From Sedimentisphaerales bacterium (GTDB lineage: Bacteria > Planctomycetota > Phycisphaerae > Sedimentisphaerales > SM23-30), in contig JAFGHE010000075.1 of NCBI GenBank assembly GCA_016930295.1, forward strand, positions 1 to 36,779: 36,779 nt of DNA, given 5' to 3'. Shown here piece after piece: positions 8,572-16,919 of this stretch; within the stretch, counting starts at the first letter, position 1; every line of letters starts with the position of its first letter. The notes under the pieces were generated by a model. That model was not told where the DNA came from. It saw nothing but the letters and a program-made list of their open reading frames with translations, and did not search any database. The translations under genes and the position numbers were made by a program.

Positions 8572-10830
8572 CTAAGGGTTTTCCTGGTAGGGTATGCCTT
8601 CTTGGTAACCAAGCAGACGGCTGTTAATTTCCCGGGCCAGTTGATCTTGTTTTAAGGAGACGGCTGAATTATAAGCTTTTTTCGCTGTGTCGATAGCCTC
8701 TGTAAAGTTGCCCGAAGCCGCATAAGCGATTGCCAGAGTATCTAATAAATGAGGAGGGTCGCCTTTGACTGTTTCCAGGGCCCGCCGGGCTAATTGAACC
8801 GCCGTTTTCGGATTATAGAATTCTTCCTCAGGATAGGCCGCCATACTCCAGGCTAAATTATTTAAGGCATCCGCATGTCCGGGTTGTAAGGCTATAGTAA
8901 TTTTCCAGTGTTCTACAGCCTTGGTAAGATTATGCTTTTGCATATACGCTTCGGCCAGATTGTGATGAACCAGCGGAACCTCGGAATTCATGCTAATAGC
9001 GTGTTCCCAATGGGTAATGGCCAGATCCAGTTTAGCCTGTTTGCTGTAGAGCCTTCCCAGATTACAGTGGGCTTCAAAACATCTCTGTGGATTGACCGCT
9101 ACGGCTTTATTAAGATAATCAATGGCCTGATCAATGTCATTAAGTCGTATCAGGGCCATCGCCAGGTTATTATAAACGGCGTAATCTTCAGAACCAATTT
9201 CCAGGGCCTTCTCAAAGTAATTCACCGCCTGGTCAAATTGGCCCAGGTTCAGATAGGCTGTTCCCATTTTATAATACGTTTCATGACGATGCGGATTGAT
9301 TTCTATGGCTTTTTCCAAATAAGCAAGGGCTGCCGCGTATTGATGCCGGCCCAAAGCAATTTCCCCCATACTTTCGTGCCCTTCAAATAGTGTGGGCACC
9401 CGGGCCACCAGCTCTGCACAGAGAGAATAAGCCTGTTCATACTTTTTTTGGGCAATCAACTCTTTAATCAGGGCGCTGTCATTATGGTATTTAAGCATAT
9501 CTTTCGGGTCCGCTTTATCCTGCGTAAATTCAAACTCCTCCGTAATCCCGGAACCAGCCACATAACCCAGAGATTCGAGACGTTTGATCCCTTCTGCATC
9601 CAGTGCGTATTTGCTATCGGATGTCTCTCGGATACTTTGATCAAGCATTTCCTTTAACCGCACTTGCAGTATGCGAGCCCGGTTTTGGTCGGTTTGATAG
9701 AGATTTGTTTGTTCCCGGGGATCGTTAAGAATGTCGTAGAGTTCGGGCCGGGTGGTTTGAATGTATTTCCACCGATCGTTTACCACGCCTAACAGCGAGT
9801 TGGCGTTATATTTCGTGGGAATTAAACTTTCACAGTATATATCTCTTGATGGGCCGATTGGCTTCTTTTGGTCAAAGACGCCGGATAAATCCATCCCGTG
9901 CTGAGGCTGAGGAGCTGCCATATGAAGCAAAGCACATACAGTGGGAACAATATCAGTCAGACCGGCGGGACTTTGTATTCGTTTGGCCTTGCGCATTCCG
10001 GGCATTTTAAATATCAAAGGCACTTTGATGGCACTTTGATAAATATAATAACTATGCGTGGGTTCCTCGTGTTCATAGAGCATTTCTCCGTGGTCACTGG
10101 TGATAATGACCATGGTGGAATCATACAAACCGGAATCCTTTAACGTTTTCACCACCTGGCCAATACAGTAATCCGTAAAAGCTATCTCGCCCACATAGGG
10201 ATTAGTCGGGAATTTTTTGTCAAAAGGAGCAGGAGGCTCATATTTACCGTGAGGATCATAATAATGCAGAAAAAAGAAAAAGGGCTTATCTTTATGCTCT
10301 TCAATCCATTCCTGGGCGATAAGTGTTGTTTCATCACCTTTTCGTTCACTGATATCCTTTTCCTGAGTCAATTGCTCGAAATAATCGTTATATGTATCAA
10401 ATCCCTGGTCAAGATTAAACTGAGAATCCAAAATATAGGTGCTTACCGCGGCGCCGGTAACAAAACCATTTTCCTTAAAAACCTCTGCCAGGGTCGTAAT
10501 CCTGTCTTCCACCCGGTAGTCATAATTATCATGAATACCATGATAAGGGGGGATTAAGCCCGTTAACATGGTCGTATGCGACGGCAGCGTCAGGGGAACC
10601 GAGGCGTAAGCATTTTCAAAAAGAATTCCTTCCCGGGCCAGATTGTCAATATGGGGAGTGTTGATTTCCGGATAACCATAGCAGCTTAAATGATCCGCAC
10701 GGCAGGTATCAATACTTATCAGCAGTACATTACGTATCGGTTTACTTTTTCTGTTTCGGACCAAGGAAAATGCCACACAAATAATCAATAAGAAGATAAG
10801 GATAATGATAATATGTCTTTTTCGTTTCAT
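8572..10830 (-). CDS. Membrane-anchored sulfatase-fold hydrolase with C-terminal TPR repeats
   Basis: This 752-residue protein has an N-terminal hydrophobic anchor (about 6-23). An alkaline-phosphatase/sulfatase-fold domain follows, with the metal-binding segment LLISIDTCRADHLSCYG and a later ITSDHGE. From about residue 470 there are several TPR repeats (for example YEKAIEINPHRHETYYKMGTAYLNLGQFDQAVNYF). True sulfatases need C/S-x-P-x-R to form formylglycine. Here the equivalent site reads T81-L-P-S-H85, so a threonine would be the nucleophile, as in LtaS-like phosphotransferases and phosphodiesterases. The domain therefore probably faces the periplasm, but the reaction may be phosphoester or phosphonate chemistry rather than sulfate ester cleavage. 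The ribosome binding site is weak. It stands alone. Confidence 0.88.
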   Translation of the reverse strand: MKRKRHIIIILIFLLIICVAFSLVRNRKSKPIRNVLLISIDTCRADHLSCYGYPEINTPHIDNLAREGILFENAYASVPLTLPSHTTMLTGLIPPYHGIHDNYDYRVEDRITTLAEVFKENGFVTGAAVSTYILDSQFNLDQGFDTYNDYFEQLTQEKDISERKGDETTLIAQEWIEEHKDKPFFFFLHYYDPHGKYEPPAPFDKKFPTNPYVGEIAFTDYCIGQVVKTLKDSGLYDSTMVIITSDHGEMLYEHEEPTHSYYIYQSAIKVPLIFKMPGMRKAKRIQSPAGLTDIVPTVCALLHMAAPQPQHGMDLSGVFDQKKPIGPSRDIYCESLIPTKYNANSLLGVVNDRWKYIQTTRPELYDILNDPREQTNLYQTDQNRARILQVRLKEMLDQSIRETSDSKYALDAEGIKRLESLGYVAGSGITEEFEFTQDKADPKDMLKYHNDSALIKELIAQKKYEQAYSLCAELVARVPTLFEGHESMGEIALGRHQYAAALAYLEKAIEINPHRHETYYKMGTAYLNLGQFDQAVNYFEKALEIGSEDYAVYNNLAMALIRLNDIDQAIDYLNKAVAVNPQRCFEAHCNLGRLYSKQAKLDLAITHWEHAISMNSEVPLVHHNLAEAYMQKHNLTKAVEHWKITIALQPGHADALNNLAWSMAAYPEEEFYNPKTAVQLARRALETVKGDPPHLLDTLAIAYAASGNFTEAIDTAKKAYNSAVSLKQDQLAREINSRLLGYQEGIPYQENP

Positions 10831-11352
10831 GCTGCTACTTTACTTGCATGCGCTTTAGCATAAGGGTATGAATGATGACCTTCATCACCCATTTCGGACT
10901 GAAATTGTAACATAATTATTAAATAAGTACAATCTTTGAAAATGCAGTAGTTATACTTATGGTTTTCAAGATTAACGGATATGTATATAATACGCCACCC
11001 GCTATCTCGAAAAAACCGGAACTGTGTCGCCAAATGCCCAGTGAGTTTACATGAAAAACCTGATGGCGATGTTGATGTCATGGTGATGGCCCTGTTCAAC
11101 CGATAGCAAAATATCATTAATGTGGTTTGGGCTTGCCAGGATGACAAGTGGGTGTAAATAGAAATGAATTCGATCCATACTTTCAAGAAAAAACTCTATA
11201 GAAAATTTTTTTTAAGTTTTTTCTACTAAGGACTTTACATGTTAATAATCAGCTGTTTTATAGATTTTTTAACATACCAGGTTGCCAAAGCCGCTCAGCG
11301 TGCATATGAAATATTATAAATAATGGCTTTTAGTGTGGGGTGGGAGTCGTAT
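10831..11352. other. Intergenic region, divergent between the sulfatase-fold gene and the small repeat protein
   Basis: I see no gene here. A 119-codon open frame on the minus strand (10827-11186) has no recognisable domain and no ribosome binding site. Features are a candidate promoter (10904-10932), a short inverted repeat TGATGA/TCATCA near 10870-10890 and an A/T-rich stretch around 11200-11250. Confidence 0.4.
10904..10932 (-). promoter_or_regulatory. Candidate sigma-70-type promoter of the sulfatase-fold gene
   Basis: On the minus strand TTGTAC and TACAAT are separated by 17 bases. The -10 box matches five of six positions, the -35 box only the TTG. The predicted leader is about 65 bases. 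Confidence 0.3.
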
Positions 11353-11571
11353 ATGGATACAGGATATTATTTAGAAAATAACAGTATTTGCGGTCCCGGC
11401 GGCTTTTCCCAGGCCAGAGTTAGCGAATCCGGTTATATTTATACGCCTAATGGCTACACATACTGCTGGATTTGGGGTAGTTATATCTATTCTTTGGATT
11501 TAGGATACACCCGTTTTTATCTCAACAATAACCGAATCCACGGCCCGTCAGGTAAGCTCCCCTGGATGTAG
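11353..11571 (+). CDS. Small protein of four tandem beta-hairpin-like repeats
   Basis: This is a hypothetical protein of 72 residues. It breaks into four units of about 17 residues: YLENNSICGPGGFSQA, RVSESGYIYTPNGYTYC, WIWGSYIYSLDLGYTRF and YLNNNRIHGPSGKLPWM. Each has an aromatic/aliphatic strand, an I-Y/H/C centre, a Pro/Asp-Gly-type turn and a second short strand. Such units suggest a small propeller- or beta-flower-like fold; this is inference and the function is unknown. I chose the ATG at 11353 because GGGAG lies six bases upstream. An in-frame ATG at 11323 adds ten residues but has no ribosome binding site. There is no signal peptide. It is convergent with the hydrogenase operon. Confidence 0.6.
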   Translation: MDTGYYLENNSICGPGGFSQARVSESGYIYTPNGYTYCWIWGSYIYSLDLGYTRFYLNNNRIHGPSGKLPWM

Positions 11572-11613
11572 CCTTAATTTACCCTATTGCCGGGAAAAGA
11601 CCAGACAAGGATG

Positions 11614-11650
11614 ACATACCTGCATCCGCCGGAGGCGGATTTAGGCATGT
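11614..11650. repeat. Inverted repeat between convergent genes (REP-like or bidirectional terminator)
   Basis: The core ATCCGCC-GGA-GGCGGAT (11624-11640) is a perfect 7-bp stem. It is extended by outer arms ACATaCCT and AGGcATGT, giving a 37-base hairpin. There is no U-run on either side, so a classic intrinsic terminator is doubtful. Its position at the end of the 13-kb operon and facing the small repeat gene would suit transcript-end protection. Confidence 0.6.
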
Positions 11651-11675
11651 TTGTTCACAATGCCTGTGGACCTGA

Positions 11676-12149
11676 TTAACCCCGGCTTTTAAGCAGATCG
11701 CCTGCTTTTTGTATGTAAGAAGGCAGAGCAGCCCGGATAGGAGCGGTTAACGTCTGGCTGAATTCGTAGGGGGGGGCGATTTCCATGGCAAGTATCCTGA
11801 TTTCATCAGGAAAATCAATCGATAATCTCTTGGCCAGCTCAATCACCTCCGGCAGACCCATAAAATGACGGCAGGTACTGAGCACTTGGTTAAAATCGTC
11901 CGGGCTGAATTCCAGGATTGTTCCAACCGGGTGAACGCCGGTACTCACTGAATCCAATAGCAGAACCTTATCATATCCTGACATTAGCTCTAAAAGAGCC
12001 AGCCCCGATTCTATTGTATCAACGAAATCAATACCCTCAGAACCCTCTTTTTTGAGTATTTGGACAGCCTCAAGTGCTACGGCGTCATCTCCCTTGATAT
12101 CATTACCCAGGGCCAGGACTAATACGGACGTGGACCTATCGGTATGCAT
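11676..12149 (-). CDS. NiFe-hydrogenase maturation endopeptidase (HupD/HycI/FrhD family)
   Basis: This protease removes the C-terminal tail of the hydrogenase large subunit after nickel insertion. The protein begins VLVLALGNDIKGDDAV, the family's opening GN..-GDD segment, and has the metal-coordinating acidic and His positions in the middle (LLLDSVSTGVHP; CRHFMG). At 157 residues its length is normal. It is the last gene of the operon, 16 bases after mvhA, whose product carries the expected cleavage signal. That spacing and order imply it is dedicated to this hydrogenase. Confidence 0.92.
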   Translation of the reverse strand: MHTDRSTSVLVLALGNDIKGDDAVALEAVQILKKEGSEGIDFVDTIESGLALLELMSGYDKVLLLDSVSTGVHPVGTILEFSPDDFNQVLSTCRHFMGLPEVIELAKRLSIDFPDEIRILAMEIAPPYEFSQTLTAPIRAALPSYIQKAGDLLKSRG

Positions 12150-12165
12150 GGAAATTCCAAAAAAG

Positions 12166-13626
12166 TTAATGTCGGATTTCTTGTATCACCTTGCCGGTGC
12201 TATCATGGATGAGGGCGATGAGCGGCATTTGGCCTGGCAGAGAATGAGTGGCACAGGCATGACACGGATCATAAGCCCGGAACGCCATCTCCACCATATT
12301 CAGCAGACCGTCGTTAACCTTTCCACCCTTAATCATTCCCTGGGCCGCCTTTTCCACCGACATGGCAATAGGCGCGGCATTGAAGTTGGTGGCCACGATA
12401 AGATTGACTTTGGTTAAAATACCTTCATCATCAGTAAAATAATGGTGAATCAGCGTTCCCCGGGGTGCTTCCACAATACCCACACCTTCGTCCGGTGTTT
12501 CCGTAGGCACGGCACGTATATCGTCACTGGTGATCTCATCATCTTCCAGCAGTTCCTTCATCCGTTCCGCAGCGTATTGTGCTTCCACCAGACGGGCCCA
12601 GTGAAATGCCAGGGTAGCGTGGGCCGGCTTGCCGCCGAGTGTTTCGTACATCTTCTCATAGGCCGCCTGGGCCAGAGGGGTGGCCATACCATCAGCCGTG
12701 TTACATCGTGCCAGGGGGGCCGACCGCACTACCCCGCTGTCAGCTCCATCCGTAAATCCTTTCCAGCCAATATTTTTCAGATATGGGAAGGTGATATAAC
12801 TCCACGGCTCAACATGTTCGGCTATATGATTCATATAATCACGCGGTGCAAAACGAGCAATTTCCTTACCTTCCGGGCTGACAACACGGACATCCCCTTC
12901 ATAGAAATTCACCTTATTATTCTTATCCACCAATCCCATATAATTGGTCTTGTGGGCATACGCATCGTTGAGTACGAGATTGACATAATCTTCATTTTTC
13001 AAAACCACATCGTCAAAGAGGTTTAAAGAAAACTGAGCAAACTGAATTGCATTCTCCGCCACTTTCAGGAATTCCTGACGTTCTTCCTCGCTGATTCCAC
13101 GGGATACACCCCCTGGTAGTCCAAACACCGGATGAATCACTTTCCCGGCCATCGTTTCCATCATTTGCCGGCATTCCCGCCGTAATCGGATTACTTCAGA
13201 TGCGACATCCACACCCACCTTACCTATCACACCCAGAATATTCCGTTCTGCCGCCGGGGCGCCAGGGCCAACTACAAAGTCAGGTCCGCCCAGAAAATAA
13301 AAGTGCAGATAATGGTCTTCAATCATAAATGCTGAATAGACCAGTTCGCGCAGCTTCTTGGCTGTTGATGTCGGCTCCACATGCCACAAAGAGTCCAGAC
13401 ACTTGGTCGACGCCATGTGATGGGCCGTAGGGCACACCCCACATATACGGGGGGTTATCCGCGGCATCTCCTCGGCCGGCCGCCCAATACTGAATGTCTC
13501 AAAACCACGAAGTTCCGGCACCTGTAAAAATGCTCGTTCCACATCCCCGGCGTCATTCAGAAAGATTTCAATCTTGCCGTGACCTTCAAGACGTGTTATC
13601 GGATTAATGGTTATTCTCTTACTCAT
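12166..13626 (-). CDS. mvhA: NiFe hydrogenase large subunit, MvhA type (group 3)
   Basis: This is the catalytic subunit of a soluble, F420-non-reducing-type hydrogenase. Both nickel-binding motifs are intact: RICGVCPTAHH near residue 60 and DPCHACATH near the C-terminus. The sequence continues for about 25 residues after that His (SLPGQMPL...), the tail removed by the maturation protease encoded next. At 486 residues it fits the Mvh/Vhu family. An AAGGAA site precedes the start by eight bases. Together with MvhG and MvhD it would oxidise or evolve H2 and hand electrons to HdrA. The gene lies 49 bases downstream of mvhG in the same operon. Confidence 0.95.
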   Translation of the reverse strand: MSKRITINPITRLEGHGKIEIFLNDAGDVERAFLQVPELRGFETFSIGRPAEEMPRITPRICGVCPTAHHMASTKCLDSLWHVEPTSTAKKLRELVYSAFMIEDHYLHFYFLGGPDFVVGPGAPAAERNILGVIGKVGVDVASEVIRLRRECRQMMETMAGKVIHPVFGLPGGVSRGISEEERQEFLKVAENAIQFAQFSLNLFDDVVLKNEDYVNLVLNDAYAHKTNYMGLVDKNNKVNFYEGDVRVVSPEGKEIARFAPRDYMNHIAEHVEPWSYITFPYLKNIGWKGFTDGADSGVVRSAPLARCNTADGMATPLAQAAYEKMYETLGGKPAHATLAFHWARLVEAQYAAERMKELLEDDEITSDDIRAVPTETPDEGVGIVEAPRGTLIHHYFTDDEGILTKVNLIVATNFNAAPIAMSVEKAAQGMIKGGKVNDGLLNMVEMAFRAYDPCHACATHSLPGQMPLIALIHDSTGKVIQEIRH

Positions 13627-13675
13627 CTTGTTTGTTCCTTATAGAGCAAAAAATTATATTACTTTAATAGATTAT

Positions 13676-14656
13676 CTAGCTATTCTCGTGCAAATCAACC
13701 AGACGGCGCCTTAGCAGGGAAGCCGGCAAACTGAACCGGTATAAGGTGCCCAAAGGATCGGCCAGGGAATCGGCCAAAACCTGTGATGACTCGGTCGTGT
13801 CAGCTTTTCCCCTGGAGGCTATCGCACTGAGCAGCTTCAAACCCGCATCAAGGGCGTCAGGCGTAGGTCCAAAACAGCCCCGACAGGGCATATTGCCGTT
13901 GATACAACGCTCACCACAGCCGGATCGGGTTGCCGGACCCATACAAAGATACCCTTCAGCCAGGAAACACTTTTCCGGATCAGGGGTGGATGTTGACACA
14001 CGCTTAAAACTGGCGATCGTCAGGTCGTCCGGTTTTGTCTCGTTACGCGGACATGATTCGCATAAAGCCTTTTCCGGGGCCAGCACGGAACCCTTGGGCG
14101 GCAGCTTACCTTCCAGAATGGCATTCACCGCTTCCGCCACCAGATTCGGAGGCGGCGGACAGCCCGGCAAATAATAATCCACGTCAATCACCTGGTCCAG
14201 GGTTTTTACATCTTTCCAGAAAAACGGCAGTTCCAGATCATAATTGTCCACTTTGCTATGCTCCTGGGGAACAGTACCGTTGGGATTGTTTATCGTGGGC
14301 GACAGGTGATATTTGTTGGCGAAGATCTGTTCCTTAGTGGTTGCATTGGCCAGGCCCGGTATACCGCCTATATGAGCACAGGATCCGAACGCCACAATCA
14401 GAGAACATTTTTCCCGCAGAAGTTTTACCCATTCTTCCTGTTCCGACAGGCGCACCGCCCCGTTGATAAAGGCCACTGCCACGTCGCCCGGCTTCCAGGC
14501 CTGCACGTCTTTGAGTTTGATATCAATGGCCACCGGCCATAAGGCAATATCCACCGCGGCCACCACCTTTAAGATATCTTCGGCCAAATCCACCACAGTC
14601 TCTTCACAACCACCACAGGAAGCACACCAATAAAATGCTACTTTTGGTTTTGCCAT
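13676..14656 (-). CDS. mvhG: NiFe hydrogenase small (electron-transfer) subunit, MvhG type
   Basis: The iron-sulfur small subunit carries electrons from the NiFe site to MvhD. The proximal-cluster cysteines are seen in WCASCGGCEE, GSCAHIGG and YLPGCPPPP. The C-terminal third has a second Cys-rich block (CESCPRNE, EKCFLAEGYLCMGP, SGCGERCINGNMPCRGC), matching the medial and distal clusters of Mvh/Frh-type small subunits. There is no twin-arginine signal or membrane anchor, so it is cytoplasmic. It has a good AAAGGA ribosome binding site and lies 26 bases after mvhD. At 326 residues its length is normal. Confidence 0.94.
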   Translation of the reverse strand: MAKPKVAFYWCASCGGCEETVVDLAEDILKVVAAVDIALWPVAIDIKLKDVQAWKPGDVAVAFINGAVRLSEQEEWVKLLREKCSLIVAFGSCAHIGGIPGLANATTKEQIFANKYHLSPTINNPNGTVPQEHSKVDNYDLELPFFWKDVKTLDQVIDVDYYLPGCPPPPNLVAEAVNAILEGKLPPKGSVLAPEKALCESCPRNETKPDDLTIASFKRVSTSTPDPEKCFLAEGYLCMGPATRSGCGERCINGNMPCRGCFGPTPDALDAGLKLLSAIASRGKADTTESSQVLADSLADPLGTLYRFSLPASLLRRRLVDLHENS

Positions 14657-14682
14657 GTCTTGTCCTTTTTATTATGCAAACA

Positions 14683-15126
14683 CTACAAATTAGTACATAG
14701 GGCTTCAATACGTTCTTGCCAGTTCAGCGGACCGAGTTTCCTGAGTTGTTCCGTGAACTGCTTTACCAACTGGGCAAACAGATCACCTTCCGACGCGGAT
14801 ATCCATTCCAGACGCACACGTTCCCGTTCAATGCCAAACTGGTCCAGAAGATTCAGCAGCATCGGAAATCGACGCATCGCTTTATAGTTACCCTCGGCAT
14901 AGTGACAGTCACCCGGATGACACCCCGCGATCAGTACTCCGTCAGCACCGTCCCGCAGCGCTTTGACCACAAACGTGGGATCAACTCGACCGGAACACAT
15001 AACTCGGATGGCAGCTAAATTGGGCGGGTACTGGATTCGGCTGGTGCCGGCTAAATCCGCGCCGGTATAGGAACACCACCGGCATAAAAACCCAACGATT
15101 TTTGGTTCAAACGATTCGTTGGCCAT
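14683..15126 (-). CDS. mvhD: MvhD, hydrogenase iron-sulfur subunit linking hydrogenase to HdrA
   Basis: This small iron-sulfur protein bridges MvhAG and HdrA in the MvhADG-HdrABC complex. Family cysteines are visible in [22 protein letters not shown] and [10 protein letters not shown], which hold its [2Fe-2S] cluster. I chose the ATG at 15126 (MANESF...) because GGAG lies nine bases upstream; an ATG at 15141 in the same frame has only AAGAGA right against it. It is a free-standing MvhD, not fused to HdrA as in some bacteria. It lies directly downstream of the HdrA C-half gene, agreeing with direct contact between the two products. Confidence 0.94.
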   Translation of the reverse strand: MANESFEPKIVGFLCRWCSYTGADLAGTSRIQYPPNLAAIRVMCSGRVDPTFVVKALRDGADGVLIAGCHPGDCHYAEGNYKAMRRFPMLLNLLDQFGIERERVRLEWISASEGDLFAQLVKQFTEQLRKLGPLNWQERIEALCTNL

Positions 15127-15155
15127 ATTCTTTGTCTCCATTTCTCTTAAAAATA

Positions 15156-16916
15156 CTAGGCCAGGATCCCTTCAATTTCTGAGAATATCTGTTCATCCTC
15201 AAAATTCTTCTGGTGCGCCGCCCCCGAGGGACAACCCGCCACACAGGTCCCACAGCCTTTACATAATTCCTCAGTCACAACGGACACTCTCTTTTCTTCA
15301 TCATAGTCAATCGCCGCATAAGGACAGTTGGCAATACACAATTGACATCCGGAACAACGCTCTTCATTGATTTCTGCGGTAATCGGTTCCAGTATAACTT
15401 TGCCCTTGTCAATCAGCGATAACGCACCTGCCGCGGCGGCGGCGCCCTGGGCCACGGAATCAGGAATATCCTTGGGCCCCTGACACGCCCCGGCCAGGAA
15501 AATCCCGTCGGAGATGGCGTCCACCGGCGCCAGTTTGGGATGCTTCTCCAGGTAAAAACCACCCTTCGAACAATTCAGCCCCAATATCTTGCTCAGCTTA
15601 TCCGAGTCAGATCCCGGTATCAAGGCACTGGAAAGTATTACCATATCCACCGGCAACCGACGCGTTAATCCCAAAAGCGTGTCTTCGGCAATGACTATCA
15701 GTTTGCCCTTTTCCTCATCCGTTTCCGGCACGTCGGTCACTTCCGCACATTTACCCCGGATAAAATGAACACCCTCACCTAAAACTCGCTTATAAAATTC
15801 TTCATATCCTTTGCCAAACGCCCGCATATCGATGTAAAGATTATAAACCTCGGCCTCGGTCTTTTCCTTGACCAGGTGAGCAAATTTAAGTGAGTACATA
15901 CAGCAAACTCGGGAACAGTACTCGTGGTAGTTTTCATCCCGGCTGCCGATACAGTGTAAAATAGCCACGGCCTGTGGTTCACGACCGTCCTTGGTAAATA
16001 TCTTACCGCCGGTCGGTCCGCTGGCATGGCTGATCCGCTCAAATTCAAGCGAATTGATCACATTATCCAGTCGCCCATAGCCATAACGGAAAATTTCAGA
16101 ACTGTCAAAAAGCTCAAAACCAGTAGCCACAATAATAGCGCCTACTTCGACCTCTTCAACCTTGTCTTCCTGATCGAAGTCGATGGCATCCGCTTCGCAG
16201 AACTCTTGACACGCCTGGCATGTCCCTTTCTGAAAATACATGCAGGTATTGGTGTCAATGACCGGTACATTGGGAACCGCCTGGGCGAATGGGACATAGA
16301 TACTCGGTCGACCGGATAATCCCTCGTCAAAAGCCAGAGGAATCGGTCGCAGTGTCCGTTTTGTAATTTTTGAAAGATCAACACAGTCCGCCGGACACAC
16401 AACCTGACACGCACCACAGGCCATACAGATGGGAGAATGCCGGTCGTAAGCCGGAGCAATTTTTTTCTCTCGGCCCCGGTTCACAAAGTTGACCGCGCCG
16501 ATCCCCATCCTTTCCTCACAAACCCTCACACACTGACCGCATAGAATACAGTCTTCGTTCTTTTTCGGGAACCGGACCTCTTTAATATCCATCTGTTCCG
16601 CCAGTTGTTTCACCGGCGCCACCTCCGGACAACGGGCCAACAGCAACTCTACCATGATTTTGCGCGTTTTTAATACACGCTCCGATGCCGTATTTACCAC
16701 CAGGCCGTCCTGAGCCGGGTAGGTACAGGACGCCTGAATCTGCGTACCCCAGGAATATTCCAGTTCCACCAGGCACACCCGGCAGGCGCCGTACGGCAGC
16801 AGAGACTTGTGGTGACAAAGGGTAGGAATCTCAATGCCCAGCTTTTGGGCCGCTTGCAGAACGGTTGATCCCTCTTCCACTTCCACTACATTACCATCAA
16901 TTGTCAAGCTTATCAT
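15156..16916 (-). CDS. NuoG/HoxU-type ferredoxin module fused to the C-terminal half of HdrA
   Basis: Residues 1-80 are a plant-type [2Fe-2S] ferredoxin (Cys 34, 45, 48, 64), as in NuoG, HoxU and HndD. The His-ligated cluster motif usual in NuoG is missing; the stretch reads [11 protein letters not shown]. Two [4Fe-4S] motifs follow (Cys 123/126/129/133 and 164/167/170/174). From about residue 190 the sequence becomes HdrA, starting at its interior ([20 protein letters not shown]). It continues through [35 protein letters not shown] and the FAD-closing [16 protein letters not shown]. The end has the two HdrA ferredoxin motifs ([24 protein letters not shown]). The HdrA N-half with the GGGIAG flavin fold is missing here and is encoded at 22161-23450. 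No [FeFe] H-cluster motif is present. Its ribosome binding site, GAGGAG, lies inside the end of the PHP gene, 3 bases upstream. Confidence 0.93.
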   Translation of the reverse strand: MISLTIDGNVVEVEEGSTVLQAAQKLGIEIPTLCHHKSLLPYGACRVCLVELEYSWGTQIQASCTYPAQDGLVVNTASERVLKTRKIMVELLLARCPEVAPVKQLAEQMDIKEVRFPKKNEDCILCGQCVRVCEERMGIGAVNFVNRGREKKIAPAYDRHSPICMACGACQVVCPADCVDLSKITKRTLRPIPLAFDEGLSGRPSIYVPFAQAVPNVPVIDTNTCMYFQKGTCQACQEFCEADAIDFDQEDKVEEVEVGAIIVATGFELFDSSEIFRYGYGRLDNVINSLEFERISHASGPTGGKIFTKDGREPQAVAILHCIGSRDENYHEYCSRVCCMYSLKFAHLVKEKTEAEVYNLYIDMRAFGKGYEEFYKRVLGEGVHFIRGKCAEVTDVPETDEEKGKLIVIAEDTLLGLTRRLPVDMVILSSALIPGSDSDKLSKILGLNCSKGGFYLEKHPKLAPVDAISDGIFLAGACQGPKDIPDSVAQGAAAAAGALSLIDKGKVILEPITAEINEERCSGCQLCIANCPYAAIDYDEEKRVSVVTEELCKGCGTCVAGCPSGAAHQKNFEDEQIFSEIEGILA

Positions 16917-16919
16917 ATC

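Noticed and set aside
10827-11186. A 119-codon minus-strand open frame upstream of the sulfatase-fold gene
   Set aside because: No ribosome binding site or domain, odd composition, and it overlaps the likely promoter of that gene.
15156-16916. [FeFe] hydrogenase (HydA/HndD) suggested by the N-terminal ferredoxin module and gene neighbours
   Set aside because: No H-cluster motif (such as TSCCP) occurs; after residue 190 the sequence is HdrA.
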